Below are positions 8,243-16,459 of a stretch of 42,335 nucleotides of DNA, piece after piece. Origin of the DNA: Caldibacillus debilis DSM 16016. Its GTDB lineage: Bacteria; Bacillota; Bacilli; Bacillales; Caldibacillaceae. The position numbers and the translations under genes are program-made. Each line of letters opens with the position of its first letter. The stretch's first letter is position 1. The stretch covers positions 189 to 42,523 of the forward strand of contig NZ_KB912890.1 of the NCBI RefSeq assembly GCF_000383875.1, given 5' to 3'. The notes under the pieces were generated by a model, which was not told where the DNA came from, did no database searches, and worked only from the letters and a program-made list of their open reading frames with translations.

Positions 8243-9136
8243 GTGAAAAATTTCAATTTTAAAAAGCATTGGAACCGGTACGGCATCATCTACCTGTTCC
8301 TCGTTCCCGTCCTGATCCATTTTTGCGTTTTTCAGCTGTATCCGATCCTGTTAAGTTTTTATTTGACCTTTACGGACTGGCCGGTGATCGGGGAACCGAA
8401 ATTTGTCGGCCTGAAAAACTGGATGCAATTTTTTTCCGACCGGCTGGCTTGGAAGGCCATCTGGAATACGGTGTTGTTTTCCCTTTATTATATTTTGCCG
8501 ACCATGGCATTGGGTTTGCTCCTGGCTCTGTTGATTCAGACCCATAAAAAGGGGACGGGGATCTTCAAAGGGATCTATTTTCTTCCCGTCGTCACCTCCT
8601 TCGTGGTGATATCGGGGATTTGGGCCTGGATCTTTAAAGGCACGGAACAGGGATTCATCAATATGTTTTTAACGGCCGTCGGCTTGGAACCCCAGCTGTT
8701 TTTGTCCGACTCAAGGCAGGCTTTGATGGTCTTGGCGGGATTGAGCATTTTTAAAGTTTGCGGCAGCACGATGATCTATTACTACGCCGGATTGCAATCC
8801 ATCCCCCAGGAATATTATGAGGCGGCGAAGATCGACGGGGCGAACGGCTGGAAAACGTTTTGGAAGATTACGTTTCCTCTTCTGCTGCCGATCCATTTTT
8901 ACGTGGCCGTCATTACGACGATCGGATCCTTTCAGATCTTTGACTCGGCATTCCTTTTGACGTCAGGCGGTCCGGATTACGCGACGACGACGATTGTCTA
9001 TTATTTGTACCAGGAAGGATTTGCGGGCCTGCGCCTCGGCTATGCGAGCGTCTTGGCATATGTTCTGTTCTTTATCATCTTGGTGATTTCCATCATCCAG
9101 CGAAAATTCTTGGACAATGAGCTGACATACAAATAG
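8243..9136 (+). CDS. Sugar ABC transporter permease (MalF-like)
   Basis: 297 residues with six predicted membrane segments; the first is IIYLFLVPVLIHFCVFQLYP. The EAA cytoplasmic loop that docks the ATPase is clear: EYYEAAKIDGANGWKTFWKI followed by TFPLLLP. The start is GTG 8243, with GGAGGG about 10 bases upstream; an ATG at 8236 is out of frame and stops quickly. It lies between the binding protein and the second permease, forming a CUT1-type importer. No ATPase gene is present in the locus, as in many Bacilli where a shared MsmX-type ATPase serves several importers (inferred). Confidence 0.92.
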   Translation: MKNFNFKKHWNRYGIIYLFLVPVLIHFCVFQLYPILLSFYLTFTDWPVIGEPKFVGLKNWMQFFSDRLAWKAIWNTVLFSLYYILPTMALGLLLALLIQTHKKGTGIFKGIYFLPVVTSFVVISGIWAWIFKGTEQGFINMFLTAVGLEPQLFLSDSRQALMVLAGLSIFKVCGSTMIYYYAGLQSIPQEYYEAAKIDGANGWKTFWKITFPLLLPIHFYVAVITTIGSFQIFDSAFLLTSGGPDYATTTIVYYLYQEGFAGLRLGYASVLAYVLFFIILVISIIQRKFLDNELTYK

Positions 9137-9154
9137 GCGAATGGGGGGAAGGGA

Positions 9155-9973
9155 ATGGGAAAGAAGCTCTATCGCCAATGGCCGTACATCCTTCTCGTGT
9201 TTTTTGCGTTCCTGTTTTTAAGCCCGTTTCTCATCATGCTGATCGGGTCCTTTGTGAAAATGCGGACGGTGGTGGGCAATCCGTATTTGTGGCTGTTTCA
9301 GGAAAACCTGACCCTCGACAATTACCGGTACATTTTTACGAACGGCCGGTTCATCCAGTGGATCGCCAACTCCCTCATCATCACGATCATCCCTGTTTTG
9401 TCCCAAATGTTTTTTGCCGCGATTCTCGGGTATATTTTTGCGAAGAAGCGGTTTTTCGCAAGGGAATTCATTTTCTGGGTGATGATGGCGGTCATCATGG
9501 TTCCGAACCAATTGCTCATCATTCCCCGCTACATCGTGTTCAAGAATCTGGAATGGATCAACACCTATTGGCCGTTGATCGTTCCCGAATTATGGGGGAT
9601 CCTGGGCGTTTTCTTCGTCCGGCAGTTCATGATGACCCTGCCGAAGGAGCTGGAGGAGGCCGCCTATATGGATGGGGCCAACGATTTTACGGTTTTCTTC
9701 AAAATCCTGCTTCCTTTGTCCAAGCCGGTCATCGCCACGGTCGGCACCTTCGCCTTCATCGGCTGCTGGAATGACCTGCTGACGCCGCTGATCTACACGA
9801 CGAGCGAAGAGATGTATCCCTTGACGGTGGGGCTGGCGTCGATGCTGACGAAGGAAGGGAACTTCGGCGTTGAAATGGCCGGATCGGTCATATCCTTTAT
9901 CCCCACCTTTCTCATCTTTCTGTTCTTCCAAAAATATTTTGTGAAAGGCATTGCGCTGAGCGGCTTAAAATAG
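9155..9973 (+). CDS. Sugar ABC transporter permease (MalG-like)
   Basis: 272 residues, the second membrane subunit of the CUT1-type importer. It opens with WPYILLVFFAFLFLSPFLIML and has an EAA loop ELEEAAYMDGANDFTVFFKI followed by LLPLSKPV. It ends in the usual short KGIALSGLK tail. ATG 9155 follows GGGGGGAAGG, 18 bases after the partner permease. It would form the heterodimeric channel with the preceding gene product. The next gene starts only 13 bases later, which suggests co-transcription with its regulator. Confidence 0.92.
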   Translation: MGKKLYRQWPYILLVFFAFLFLSPFLIMLIGSFVKMRTVVGNPYLWLFQENLTLDNYRYIFTNGRFIQWIANSLIITIIPVLSQMFFAAILGYIFAKKRFFAREFIFWVMMAVIMVPNQLLIIPRYIVFKNLEWINTYWPLIVPELWGILGVFFVRQFMMTLPKELEEAAYMDGANDFTVFFKILLPLSKPVIATVGTFAFIGCWNDLLTPLIYTTSEEMYPLTVGLASMLTKEGNFGVEMAGSVISFIPTFLIFLFFQKYFVKGIALSGLK

Positions 9974-9986
9974 GCGGAATCGCTTG

Positions 9987-11444
9987 ATGAAATCCATGTT
10001 CGGAAAGGAATATGCGGCGATGTCGGAAAAAACGAATCGGGAAGAATTTCAGGCCAAATTGGAACATATGATTTCGACGTTAAGGAACCAAATCATGAAC
10101 GAAGAGATTAAAGTCGGGGAGTATCTGCCGTCCGAACAAAGCCTGGCCCATCGGTTCGACCTGAGCAAAAATTCCGTCCGCAAAGGGTTGGAAACCTTGG
10201 TTTCCGAAGGGTTGATCGTCAAAAAGTCGCGGGTCGGAAATCTGGTCGTGTCCAACAAGCCCTATGATCAGGTCATTTTGCGGGTGGGCTATTATCCCTC
10301 CCTTTTAAGGGAAGCAAAGTTTTCGGAGATCGTGAAACAGTTTGAACAAGGCCACCCGAACATCAAAGTTCAAACCATCCCATTGCCCTATACCCAGTAT
10401 CACCGGACGGTGCTCGACTTTTTCAAAAATGACATGATCGACGTGGTGTCGGTCAACTATAACGATTTTTGCGAATTTCCTAATCCCGGGGAGATTTTCG
10501 AACCGGTGGAGCAAGACGAAAACATCTATCCTTTTTTGCAGGAACCCTTCCGGTCGCCGGAGGAGGGCAAGGCCTTTGTCAGGCCCTTCATCTTTTCACC
10601 GATCGTTCTGTGTTACAACCCGAAACATTTTCAAGACAACCGGATGCCGCTTCCCGACAGCAGCTGGAGATGGGCGGACGCGTTAAAGGCGGCCAAACAA
10701 CTGACGGAGGAAAGGGCCGGGGAACGCCATTTCGGGGTCTATTTCCATCCCCTTTCCCTGAACCGCTGGCCGATCTTCCTTTTGCAAAATCATGTGTATT
10801 TCAAGCGGGATGAAAACGGCGGCGTTTCCTTTGACGGGGAGAAGCTGACGGAAAGCGTGAACATCATCCGGCAATTGTTCATCGAACAAGATATTTTGCA
10901 AACCTTTTTGTCCGACAACGACAGGGACGCGGAAAAGTTGTTCTTGCAGGAAAAGGTTTCGATGATCGTTTCCTCCTATTTCAGTTTGAACGAGTTCATC
11001 GAAACGGATTTGCGGTATGATATCGCCCCGCTCCCCTATCTGAGCGAGCCGCAGACCTTGCTGTTGATCATCGGCTTTGCCGTCAACAAGAATTCCCGTA
11101 AGTTCGGGGCAGCGAAAAAATTCATCGATTTTCTCGGCTCGCCCGCCGTTCAAGGTTACATCCGGAGGAATACGTTGAGCATCCCCGCCGTGAAAACGGA
11201 AGCGGAAAAAAGCGGGGACGAGGCCGTTTACAAACCGTCCCGGTTTCATCTTTTCCGCGAGATCATCCCGACCTACCGCTTATATTCCCATCTCGGCGTG
11301 ACCTATGAGGAACTGGGCGAAATGAACAATGAATTGCGGCTGTATCTGTCGGGAATGCTCCCGGAAGAATTTTTTGTCCAACGGGTTCGTTCCATCTTAA
11401 CAAGGCGAATGAAATCCAACAAGATGCGGAAAGGAGCAAATTGA
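9987..11444 (+). CDS. GntR winged-helix regulator fused to a solute-binding-protein domain
   Basis: 485 residues in two parts. Residues about 20-89 are a GntR-type winged helix: LRNQIMNEEIKVGEYLPSEQ, LAHRFDLSKNSVRKGLETL and EGLIVKKSRVGNLVV. Residues about 95-485 resemble a family 1 extracellular binding protein: ILRVGYYPSLLREAKFSEIV, QFEQGHPNIKVQTIPLPY, DVVSVNYNDF, and a C-terminal segment with FAVNKNSRKFGAAKKFIDFLG. There is no signal peptide or membrane segment, so the binding fold must work in the cytoplasm, presumably as the ligand sensor of a repressor. ATG 9987 has AGGCGGA 8 bases upstream; ATG 10020 is an alternative. It sits directly behind the importer, so it probably controls that promoter, perhaps through the TAAACCAGAT repeats. 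Ligand and polarity of control are inferred. Confidence 0.85.
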   Translation: MKSMFGKEYAAMSEKTNREEFQAKLEHMISTLRNQIMNEEIKVGEYLPSEQSLAHRFDLSKNSVRKGLETLVSEGLIVKKSRVGNLVVSNKPYDQVILRVGYYPSLLREAKFSEIVKQFEQGHPNIKVQTIPLPYTQYHRTVLDFFKNDMIDVVSVNYNDFCEFPNPGEIFEPVEQDENIYPFLQEPFRSPEEGKAFVRPFIFSPIVLCYNPKHFQDNRMPLPDSSWRWADALKAAKQLTEERAGERHFGVYFHPLSLNRWPIFLLQNHVYFKRDENGGVSFDGEKLTESVNIIRQLFIEQDILQTFLSDNDRDAEKLFLQEKVSMIVSSYFSLNEFIETDLRYDIAPLPYLSEPQTLLLIIGFAVNKNSRKFGAAKKFIDFLGSPAVQGYIRRNTLSIPAVKTEAEKSGDEAVYKPSRFHLFREIIPTYRLYSHLGVTYEELGEMNNELRLYLSGMLPEEFFVQRVRSILTRRMKSNKMRKGAN

Positions 11445-12446
11445 ATGAAGGTTGTCGTCTCAAGTGACAGGACCGTCCGTTTGGAGGAGAGGGACATCCC
11501 GAAAATCAAGGATCACTACGTTTTGATCAAAACGAAGTATTCGGCGATCAGCCCCGGAACGGAATTGTCCCAAATTGAAACGAGCGACGGACGGAAGGTT
11601 TGCCTGGGTTACAGCGCGATGGGGGAAGCGGTGGAAGTCGGCGAGGGGGTGGACCGGATCGCCAAGGGGGATTATGTCGCCTGTTACGGCGCCCCCTATG
11701 TCCAGCATGCGGAATATTTGCTCGTGCCGAAAACCTTGTGCTGCAAAGTCCCGGATCATGTCGATCCGAAGGCCGCCGCCCTGGGCGGTCTGGGCGCCAT
11801 TGCCATCCATGCGTTAAGAACGGCGAACCTCCAATTCGGTGAATGGGCGCTTGTGGCCGGCTTGGGGATCCTCGGCCAGCTGATCGCCCAAATTGCCCAT
11901 GCCTCCCTTTACCGGGTGATCCCCTATGATGTTTCGGAGGCGAGGGCGGAGAGCTTCCGCCAAACCGCCGGGATTCCCGCCTTTACGACCCTTCGGGATC
12001 TGGAAAGGACGATCGAAAAGGAAACGAAGGGGTACGGGGTGGACGCCGTGCTGCTGTGTGCGGGAGGCAAACATTCGCCGTTGACCGGCGACAGTTTGAA
12101 TTGGGTGCGGGATAAAGGGAAGGTGGTGATCGTCGGCGACATCGAGCCGGTGTTTCCCAGGGAAAGGATGTTCGCCAAGGAAGCGGAGATCCTCATTTCC
12201 CGGGCGGGCGGCCCGGGAAGATACGATCCGGTTTTTGAAAAACAGGCCGTCGATTATCCGTACGGTTTCGTCCGCTGGACGGAGGGAAGAAATGTGGAAG
12301 AGTTCATCCGCATAGTCGCCGAGGGGCGGATCAACGTTTCCCCGTACTTAACCGAGGTCGTCGGACTGGATCAAATCGAAGACGCCTATGCCGAGCTCGT
12401 TGATAAACAAAGCCCCGTGCTTACCAAGATCATCAAGTACGAGTGA
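11445..12446 (+). CDS. MDR-family (zinc-type alcohol) dehydrogenase lacking zinc ligands
   Basis: 333 residues with the medium-chain dehydrogenase fold: an N-terminal GroES-like domain and a Rossmann domain with GLGILGQLIAQIA. The usual catalytic-zinc cysteine motif (CGTD) is replaced by ISPGTELSQ, the GHE motif reads GYSAMGE, and the structural four-cysteine loop is absent, so this is probably not a zinc enzyme. Relatives of this type are often encoded beside Gfo/Idh/MocA oxidoreductases. ATG 11445 follows the preceding stop directly, with AAAGGAG 9 bases upstream, so the two are translationally linked. It likely oxidises or reduces a sugar hydroxyl or keto group in the same pathway; the substrate is unknown. 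Confidence 0.8.
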   Translation: MKVVVSSDRTVRLEERDIPKIKDHYVLIKTKYSAISPGTELSQIETSDGRKVCLGYSAMGEAVEVGEGVDRIAKGDYVACYGAPYVQHAEYLLVPKTLCCKVPDHVDPKAAALGGLGAIAIHALRTANLQFGEWALVAGLGILGQLIAQIAHASLYRVIPYDVSEARAESFRQTAGIPAFTTLRDLERTIEKETKGYGVDAVLLCAGGKHSPLTGDSLNWVRDKGKVVIVGDIEPVFPRERMFAKEAEILISRAGGPGRYDPVFEKQAVDYPYGFVRWTEGRNVEEFIRIVAEGRINVSPYLTEVVGLDQIEDAYAELVDKQSPVLTKIIKYE

Positions 12447-12731
12447 CCGGCGGCCGTATGCGATGGCCGCGGCTGGCGTCAGGATAAAATCGGCAAAAGG
12501 AAGAAGGACGGATCCTCCCGGGAGAGAGGTACAGCCGAAAGAGGGAGCAGGGCTGGCGGCGGGTATCTCCGTATTTTTCCGCAAACGGGAAAAGGCTTGT
12601 TCCGTGGGAAGGATCGCCGGGAGGAAAGGATTTCAGGTGGCAAACTTCGCGCAAAAAGGAAGCGGGAATTCCGGTACGAAAGGGAGAAATTCGTAAAGAG
12701 AATCTGCGTATACGGGAGAAGGGGAAAGGCG

Positions 12732-13775
12732 ATGCGATTCAGAGTCGGAATCATCGGGATCGGTTCCATCGTGAAAGAAGTTCATCTGCCGGTTTTGGCG
12801 AAACGGAAGGACGTCATCCTGGCGGCCGCCTGTGACGTCAATGAAGAACGTTTGAAAGAAATCTCCCGGAAATATGCGGTCCCGAAAAGCTATCGGGACG
12901 GCCTGGAAATGATCGGCCGGGAGAAGTTGGATGCGGTTGTCATATGCACCCCGAACTCCGCCCATATTCCCTATGCGGCGGCGGCCGCGGCGAAAGGAAT
13001 ACATATTTTCCTTGAAAAACCGATCGGCGTAAACCCGCAGGAAGCGGAAGACATGATCCGGACGGCCGGGCAAAACCGGGCGATCGTCATGGTCGGGATG
13101 GTTTCCCGCTTCCGCAGGGATGTGCAAATCGCCAAAGAATATATCGAGAGCGGAATGCCGGGGGATATTTATTACGCGAAGGCGCAGTTGCTGCGGAGGA
13201 GAGGGACGCCGAAAGGCTGGTTTACCGACCGCTCCTTTTCCGGCGGCGGCGTCCTGATGGACATCGGGGTCCATGTTTTGGATGCGGCCTGGTGGCTGCT
13301 CGGCTGCCCCCGGCCCCAAAGGATTTCCGGCCATGCGGTCCAAGCCTTGGGAAACTATGAAACCCGTTTTCTGTCCTCCTGGAAATCCAGCGCGGAGACG
13401 GCGGAATCCGTCCAAGATGTGGAGGATTTCGCCGCCGGGTGGATCCGCTTCGAAAACGGAACGGTATTGGCGCTGGAAACATCCTGGGCGCTGAACGGGA
13501 AACAGGATGAAGGACTCTCGATGCAAATATACGGGACGAAAGGGGGGATTTCCCTCCCTCCGTTAACCCTCTACCGGGAAGAACGAAGGATCCTGTCGGA
13601 AATCCATCCCCAATTCGAGGAAAATCACCCGTATGAAGAAGAATTTCAGCATTTCTTCGAATGCATCCGAAAGGGTAAGACACCGGTTGCCGACGGCGTG
13701 CAGGGATTGCGGGTGCTGGAAATGATCCGGGCCCTTTACGAATCGGCAAGACAGGGGCGAGAGCTCTCCCTGTAA
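12732..13775 (+). CDS. Gfo/Idh/MocA-family oxidoreductase 1
   Basis: 347 residues, NAD(P)-dependent sugar-type dehydrogenase. The N-terminal Rossmann motif is VGIIGIGSI, the EKP motif is at 95-97, and the substrate domain has RGTPKGWFTDRSFSGGGVL then MDIGVHVLDAAWWLLG with the conserved Asp/His pair. ATG 12732 is chosen because GGGAGAAGGGG ends 7 bases upstream; the longer frame from 12597 adds a basic non-family extension. A 285-base gap separates it from the dehydrogenase before it; that gap holds a weak hairpin (GCGGCC 12450-12455 with GGCCGC 12465-12470) and no gene. It is most similar in layout to the oxidoreductase at 14131 (both carry a GGWF/KGWF-type loop), which suggests an old duplication. 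Confidence 0.88.
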   Translation: MRFRVGIIGIGSIVKEVHLPVLAKRKDVILAAACDVNEERLKEISRKYAVPKSYRDGLEMIGREKLDAVVICTPNSAHIPYAAAAAAKGIHIFLEKPIGVNPQEAEDMIRTAGQNRAIVMVGMVSRFRRDVQIAKEYIESGMPGDIYYAKAQLLRRRGTPKGWFTDRSFSGGGVLMDIGVHVLDAAWWLLGCPRPQRISGHAVQALGNYETRFLSSWKSSAETAESVQDVEDFAAGWIRFENGTVLALETSWALNGKQDEGLSMQIYGTKGGISLPPLTLYREERRILSEIHPQFEENHPYEEEFQHFFECIRKGKTPVADGVQGLRVLEMIRALYESARQGRELSL

Positions 13776-14130
13776 GCCGGTTTCCCGCGAAGGGGTCCGG
13801 AGGGCGAAAGTCAGAAAAGCTGGCTTGCCTTTTGTTGGCCCTCTCTTTCATCATGGCCCCGACCGGGTCCGAAAGGCCGAAAAACGGCCCGCGCGTTGTC
13901 GCCGTCCCCGCATCATTTTTTCTGCGGGCGCGTCCGAAAGGAGACCCCGGCCGCCGGCGGCGTCCAGGGCCGGGGGCGCGGGATTGCCCCGGGCCTTTAT
14001 GGACCGGCAGGATGCGGGAATGTTTATCTCCCGGGAAAGCCGGTTCCCGTCGTTTCGGTTTAAAGCGCTTTCTTGCGATCCTTTCTCAAGGGATCGCGTG
14101 TCAAAAACGGAACAGAAAGGATGGTCCGAA
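13776..14130 (+). other. Gene-free spacer between two oxidoreductase genes
   Basis: 355 bases without a supported gene. Near its end are a cre-like palindrome (14060-14073) and an inverted repeat GCGATCC/GGATCGC (14075-14097) just upstream of the ribosome binding site. This suggests an internal control point rather than simple co-transcription. Confidence 0.45.
14060..14073 (+). promoter_or_regulatory. Candidate cre
   Basis: TTAAAGCGCTTTCT matches 12 of 14 consensus cre positions and has a perfect AAAGCGCTTT core palindrome. It lies about 58 bases before the next start codon, next to an inverted repeat at 14075-14097. Confidence 0.45.
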
Positions 14131-15186
14131 ATGTTGAAAGTGGGCGTGATCGGCGTCGGTTCCATTTCCGAATATCACATCCGGCCCTATTTGGCGCATG
14201 AAGAGGCGGAGCTCGCCGCCTTGTGCGACATCCATGAAGAAAGGCTGCAAGAAAAAGGGAAAAGGTTCAACGTTCAAAAGCTGTACACCGATTACCGGGA
14301 TTTGTTAAAGGATCCGGAGATCGATGCGGTTAGCATATGCACTTGGAACAATTCCCATGCGGAAATCGCCATCGCCGCATTGGAGGCCGGAAAGCACGTC
14401 TTGGTGGAAAAACCGTTAAGCCGGACGATGGAAGAAGCCGTCAAAGTGGCGGAAGCCGTGAAAAAATCCGGGAAGATTTTACAGGTGGGTTTTGTCCGGC
14501 GGCATGCAAGCAATGTCAAGGTGTTGAAAAAGTTCATTGATCATGGCGATCTGGGGGAAATTTACTACGCGAAAGCCTCGTGCATCCGCAGGCTCGGAAA
14601 TCCCGGAGGATGGTTCAGCGACAGCGAACGGTCCGGGGGAGGGCCGCTGATCGACTTGGGCGTCCACATGATCGATTTGTGCTGGTATTTAATGGGCAAG
14701 CCGAAGCCGGCATCCGTAAGCGGAAGCACCTACCGCAGATTGGGGAACCGGGCCCATATCGAAAATCTGTCCTTCTACAAGGCCGCGGATTACGATGAAA
14801 AAAGGAACACGGTGGAGGATCTGGCCAACGGTTATATCCGGTTTGAAAACGGCGCGACCCTTTATGTGGATGTCAGCTACACGCTGCACGCGAAAGAGGA
14901 AGCGGTGACGGCGAGCATTTACGGGGAAAAGGGCGGCGCGGAAATCGAGCCGAAACTGCTGATCGTCACCGAAAGGCATAACACCATTCTAAATATGGCA
15001 CCGCAGATCGACCATCCCGAATTCGATTTCCAGGAAGCCTTTTATCATGAGATCGATCATTTCGTGCAAAGCTGTTTGGGCAGGGAAAAACCGTTAAGCC
15101 CGGTGGAGGACGGCGTGGAAATCATGAGGATTTTAACCGCCCTCTACGAATCGGCGCGGTCGGGAAGAGAAGTTGTCTTGTCCTAA
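14131..15186 (+). CDS. Gfo/Idh/MocA-family oxidoreductase 2
   Basis: 351 residues. Rossmann motif VGVIGVGSISEYH, EKP motif at 93-95, and substrate-domain segments RRLGNPGGWFSDSERSGGG and LIDLGVHMIDLCWYLMG. The C-terminus reads LTALYESARSGREVVLS, very like the end of oxidoreductase 1 (ALYESARQGRELSL), so the two look like paralogues. ATG 14131 has GAAAGG 10 bases upstream; the frame extends to 13825 but that part is arginine/proline-rich and non-homologous. It likely acts on the same or a related sugar intermediate, by NAD-linked oxidation of a ring hydroxyl; the position attacked is unknown. Confidence 0.88.
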   Translation: MLKVGVIGVGSISEYHIRPYLAHEEAELAALCDIHEERLQEKGKRFNVQKLYTDYRDLLKDPEIDAVSICTWNNSHAEIAIAALEAGKHVLVEKPLSRTMEEAVKVAEAVKKSGKILQVGFVRRHASNVKVLKKFIDHGDLGEIYYAKASCIRRLGNPGGWFSDSERSGGGPLIDLGVHMIDLCWYLMGKPKPASVSGSTYRRLGNRAHIENLSFYKAADYDEKRNTVEDLANGYIRFENGATLYVDVSYTLHAKEEAVTASIYGEKGGAEIEPKLLIVTERHNTILNMAPQIDHPEFDFQEAFYHEIDHFVQSCLGREKPLSPVEDGVEIMRILTALYESARSGREVVLS

Positions 15187-15238
15187 GCGGCGGAAAGCGG
15201 AAGGCGCCCGGGCATGCATCCGGGATGGGGCGGTTAAA

Positions 15239-15267
15239 GAAGGCCGGCGCCGGCAGATCCGGCCTTC
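15239..15267. repeat. 9-bp inverted repeat
   Basis: GAAGGCCGG (15239-15247) and CCGGCCTTC (15259-15267) form a perfect stem with an 11-base loop in the 223-base gap between oxidoreductase 2 and the next gene. No U-run follows, so it is not a standard terminator. Confidence 0.5.
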
Positions 15268-15409
15268 TCCGGACCGTTCAGCGGCTTTGGACTTTCCCGG
15301 CCGGCGTGGAGGGGCCGGATATTTCCTCCTTTGCTGCGGAAAATTTTTTGCCCGCCCGGGGAAGAACCGGCCGGGAAGCCTTCGCCAGAGTGAAAAGAGG
15401 TGATCGTCC

Positions 15410-16459
15410 ATGTGCATTCGAAAGATTCACGAAAGAAAAGGAAAAGGGGCAACGGATCCTGCTGGCGGCTTTCGGCCGCTGACCGGGGAGGAGGGGGCGG
15501 GCGTCCTTCCATCCGACAGGGACGTTCAGCTGGCAGAGATCCTTCAGCAACTGAAAGATGCGGAATACGGCCGGTGGCTGCCGCCGGAACACGAAGCCCT
15601 TGAAGATCCGGAGCGGGCCGCCCCGGCCGCGGAAATAGGTTTCATAGGGGGGAATCACGTGAAAATTATCCTGGAAGGAAGCCGGAACGATGGAAGGCGG
15701 ATGTTGTCCTTGGACGAAATCAGGGAGCGGCTGGAAATGAACAGCCGGACCGGGGGTGATCTTTTGGCTATCGAAGAGGAAGTGAGCGAAGAGGGGCTGG
15801 CCTATTTGCTGGAAAGCGGAAATCCCCTGTATTTCTCCTTGCCCTTCCTGCTGGACCATTGGGATGCCGTGCAAAAAAACAAGCGGGAGGCCCGCCGCCA
15901 TTTCTATTATGATCCGCTGCTTGCGCCCGTTTATCCGAAATTGCGCGAGCATCTGCCCGGCAAAAAAGGCGTACTTCGGGCAAGGCGGATTTCCAGAGGG
16001 AGAGAAAGAAAATACCCTATTGCGGACCTCGTCTTCCTGGAGGAGTTATTCGGCCCGGTCCGCGATCTTCATATGAAAAGCGGACGGGAAGACGCCCCGG
16101 TCTCCCACCACATCCTGTCCTTCGCCGCCGGCGAAGGGACGATGGGCCATTACGAATGGACGGCCGCCCCCTATTTGAAGGAGAATTTTGAATTCGAGTT
16201 CAGTTTCGAAGGGGGCGTCATCTGCTGGAACAGCGAAAATGCCGACCCGTTTCTGGATCTCACGATTCCCGGGGGCGGCCGGGACAGGGGGCAAGGGCCT
16301 GGACAAGCAGGAACGCCGGTCATTCGATTGACCCAGACGGCTTTTCCGGAAGGGAATTGGGCCGGCCGGATTTTGGAGAACGCCAGGCCCCTTTCGGAGA
16401 AGACCGCCGCTTCCATCGAACGGTTCCATCACCTATGGATGAAGGGGGAGAAGGGATGA
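15410..16459 (+). CDS. Diverged Gfo/Idh-like protein without a nucleotide-binding domain
   Basis: 349 residues. The first ~90 residues are polar and unrecognised. The middle and C-terminal parts resemble the substrate-binding half of Gfo/Idh enzymes: PLLAPVYPKLREHL, then KYPIADLVFLEELFGPVRD near residue 200 (compare the usual H-D-L-D-x-L-x-x-L-x-G-P-V), and GTMGHYEWTAAPYLKENFEF followed by FSFEGGVICW. The N-terminal GxGxxG motif and the EKP motif are both missing, so it should not bind NAD in the normal way. The start is solid: ATG 15410 with AGAGGTGA 6 bases upstream. Its stop overlaps the start of oxidoreductase 3 (ATGA at 16456-16459), so the two are translationally coupled. It may be a non-catalytic partner or a cofactor-independent enzyme; its function is unknown. 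Confidence 0.65.
   Translation: MCIRKIHERKGKGATDPAGGFRPLTGEEGAGVLPSDRDVQLAEILQQLKDAEYGRWLPPEHEALEDPERAAPAAEIGFIGGNHVKIILEGSRNDGRRMLSLDEIRERLEMNSRTGGDLLAIEEEVSEEGLAYLLESGNPLYFSLPFLLDHWDAVQKNKREARRHFYYDPLLAPVYPKLREHLPGKKGVLRARRISRGRERKYPIADLVFLEELFGPVRDLHMKSGREDAPVSHHILSFAAGEGTMGHYEWTAAPYLKENFEFEFSFEGGVICWNSENADPFLDLTIPGGGRDRGQGPGQAGTPVIRLTQTAFPEGNWAGRILENARPLSEKTAASIERFHHLWMKGEKG

Noticed and set aside
13825-14130. N-terminal extension of oxidoreductase 2
   Set aside because: Arg/Pro-rich translation of a GC-rich spacer; the Rossmann motif begins right after ATG 14131.
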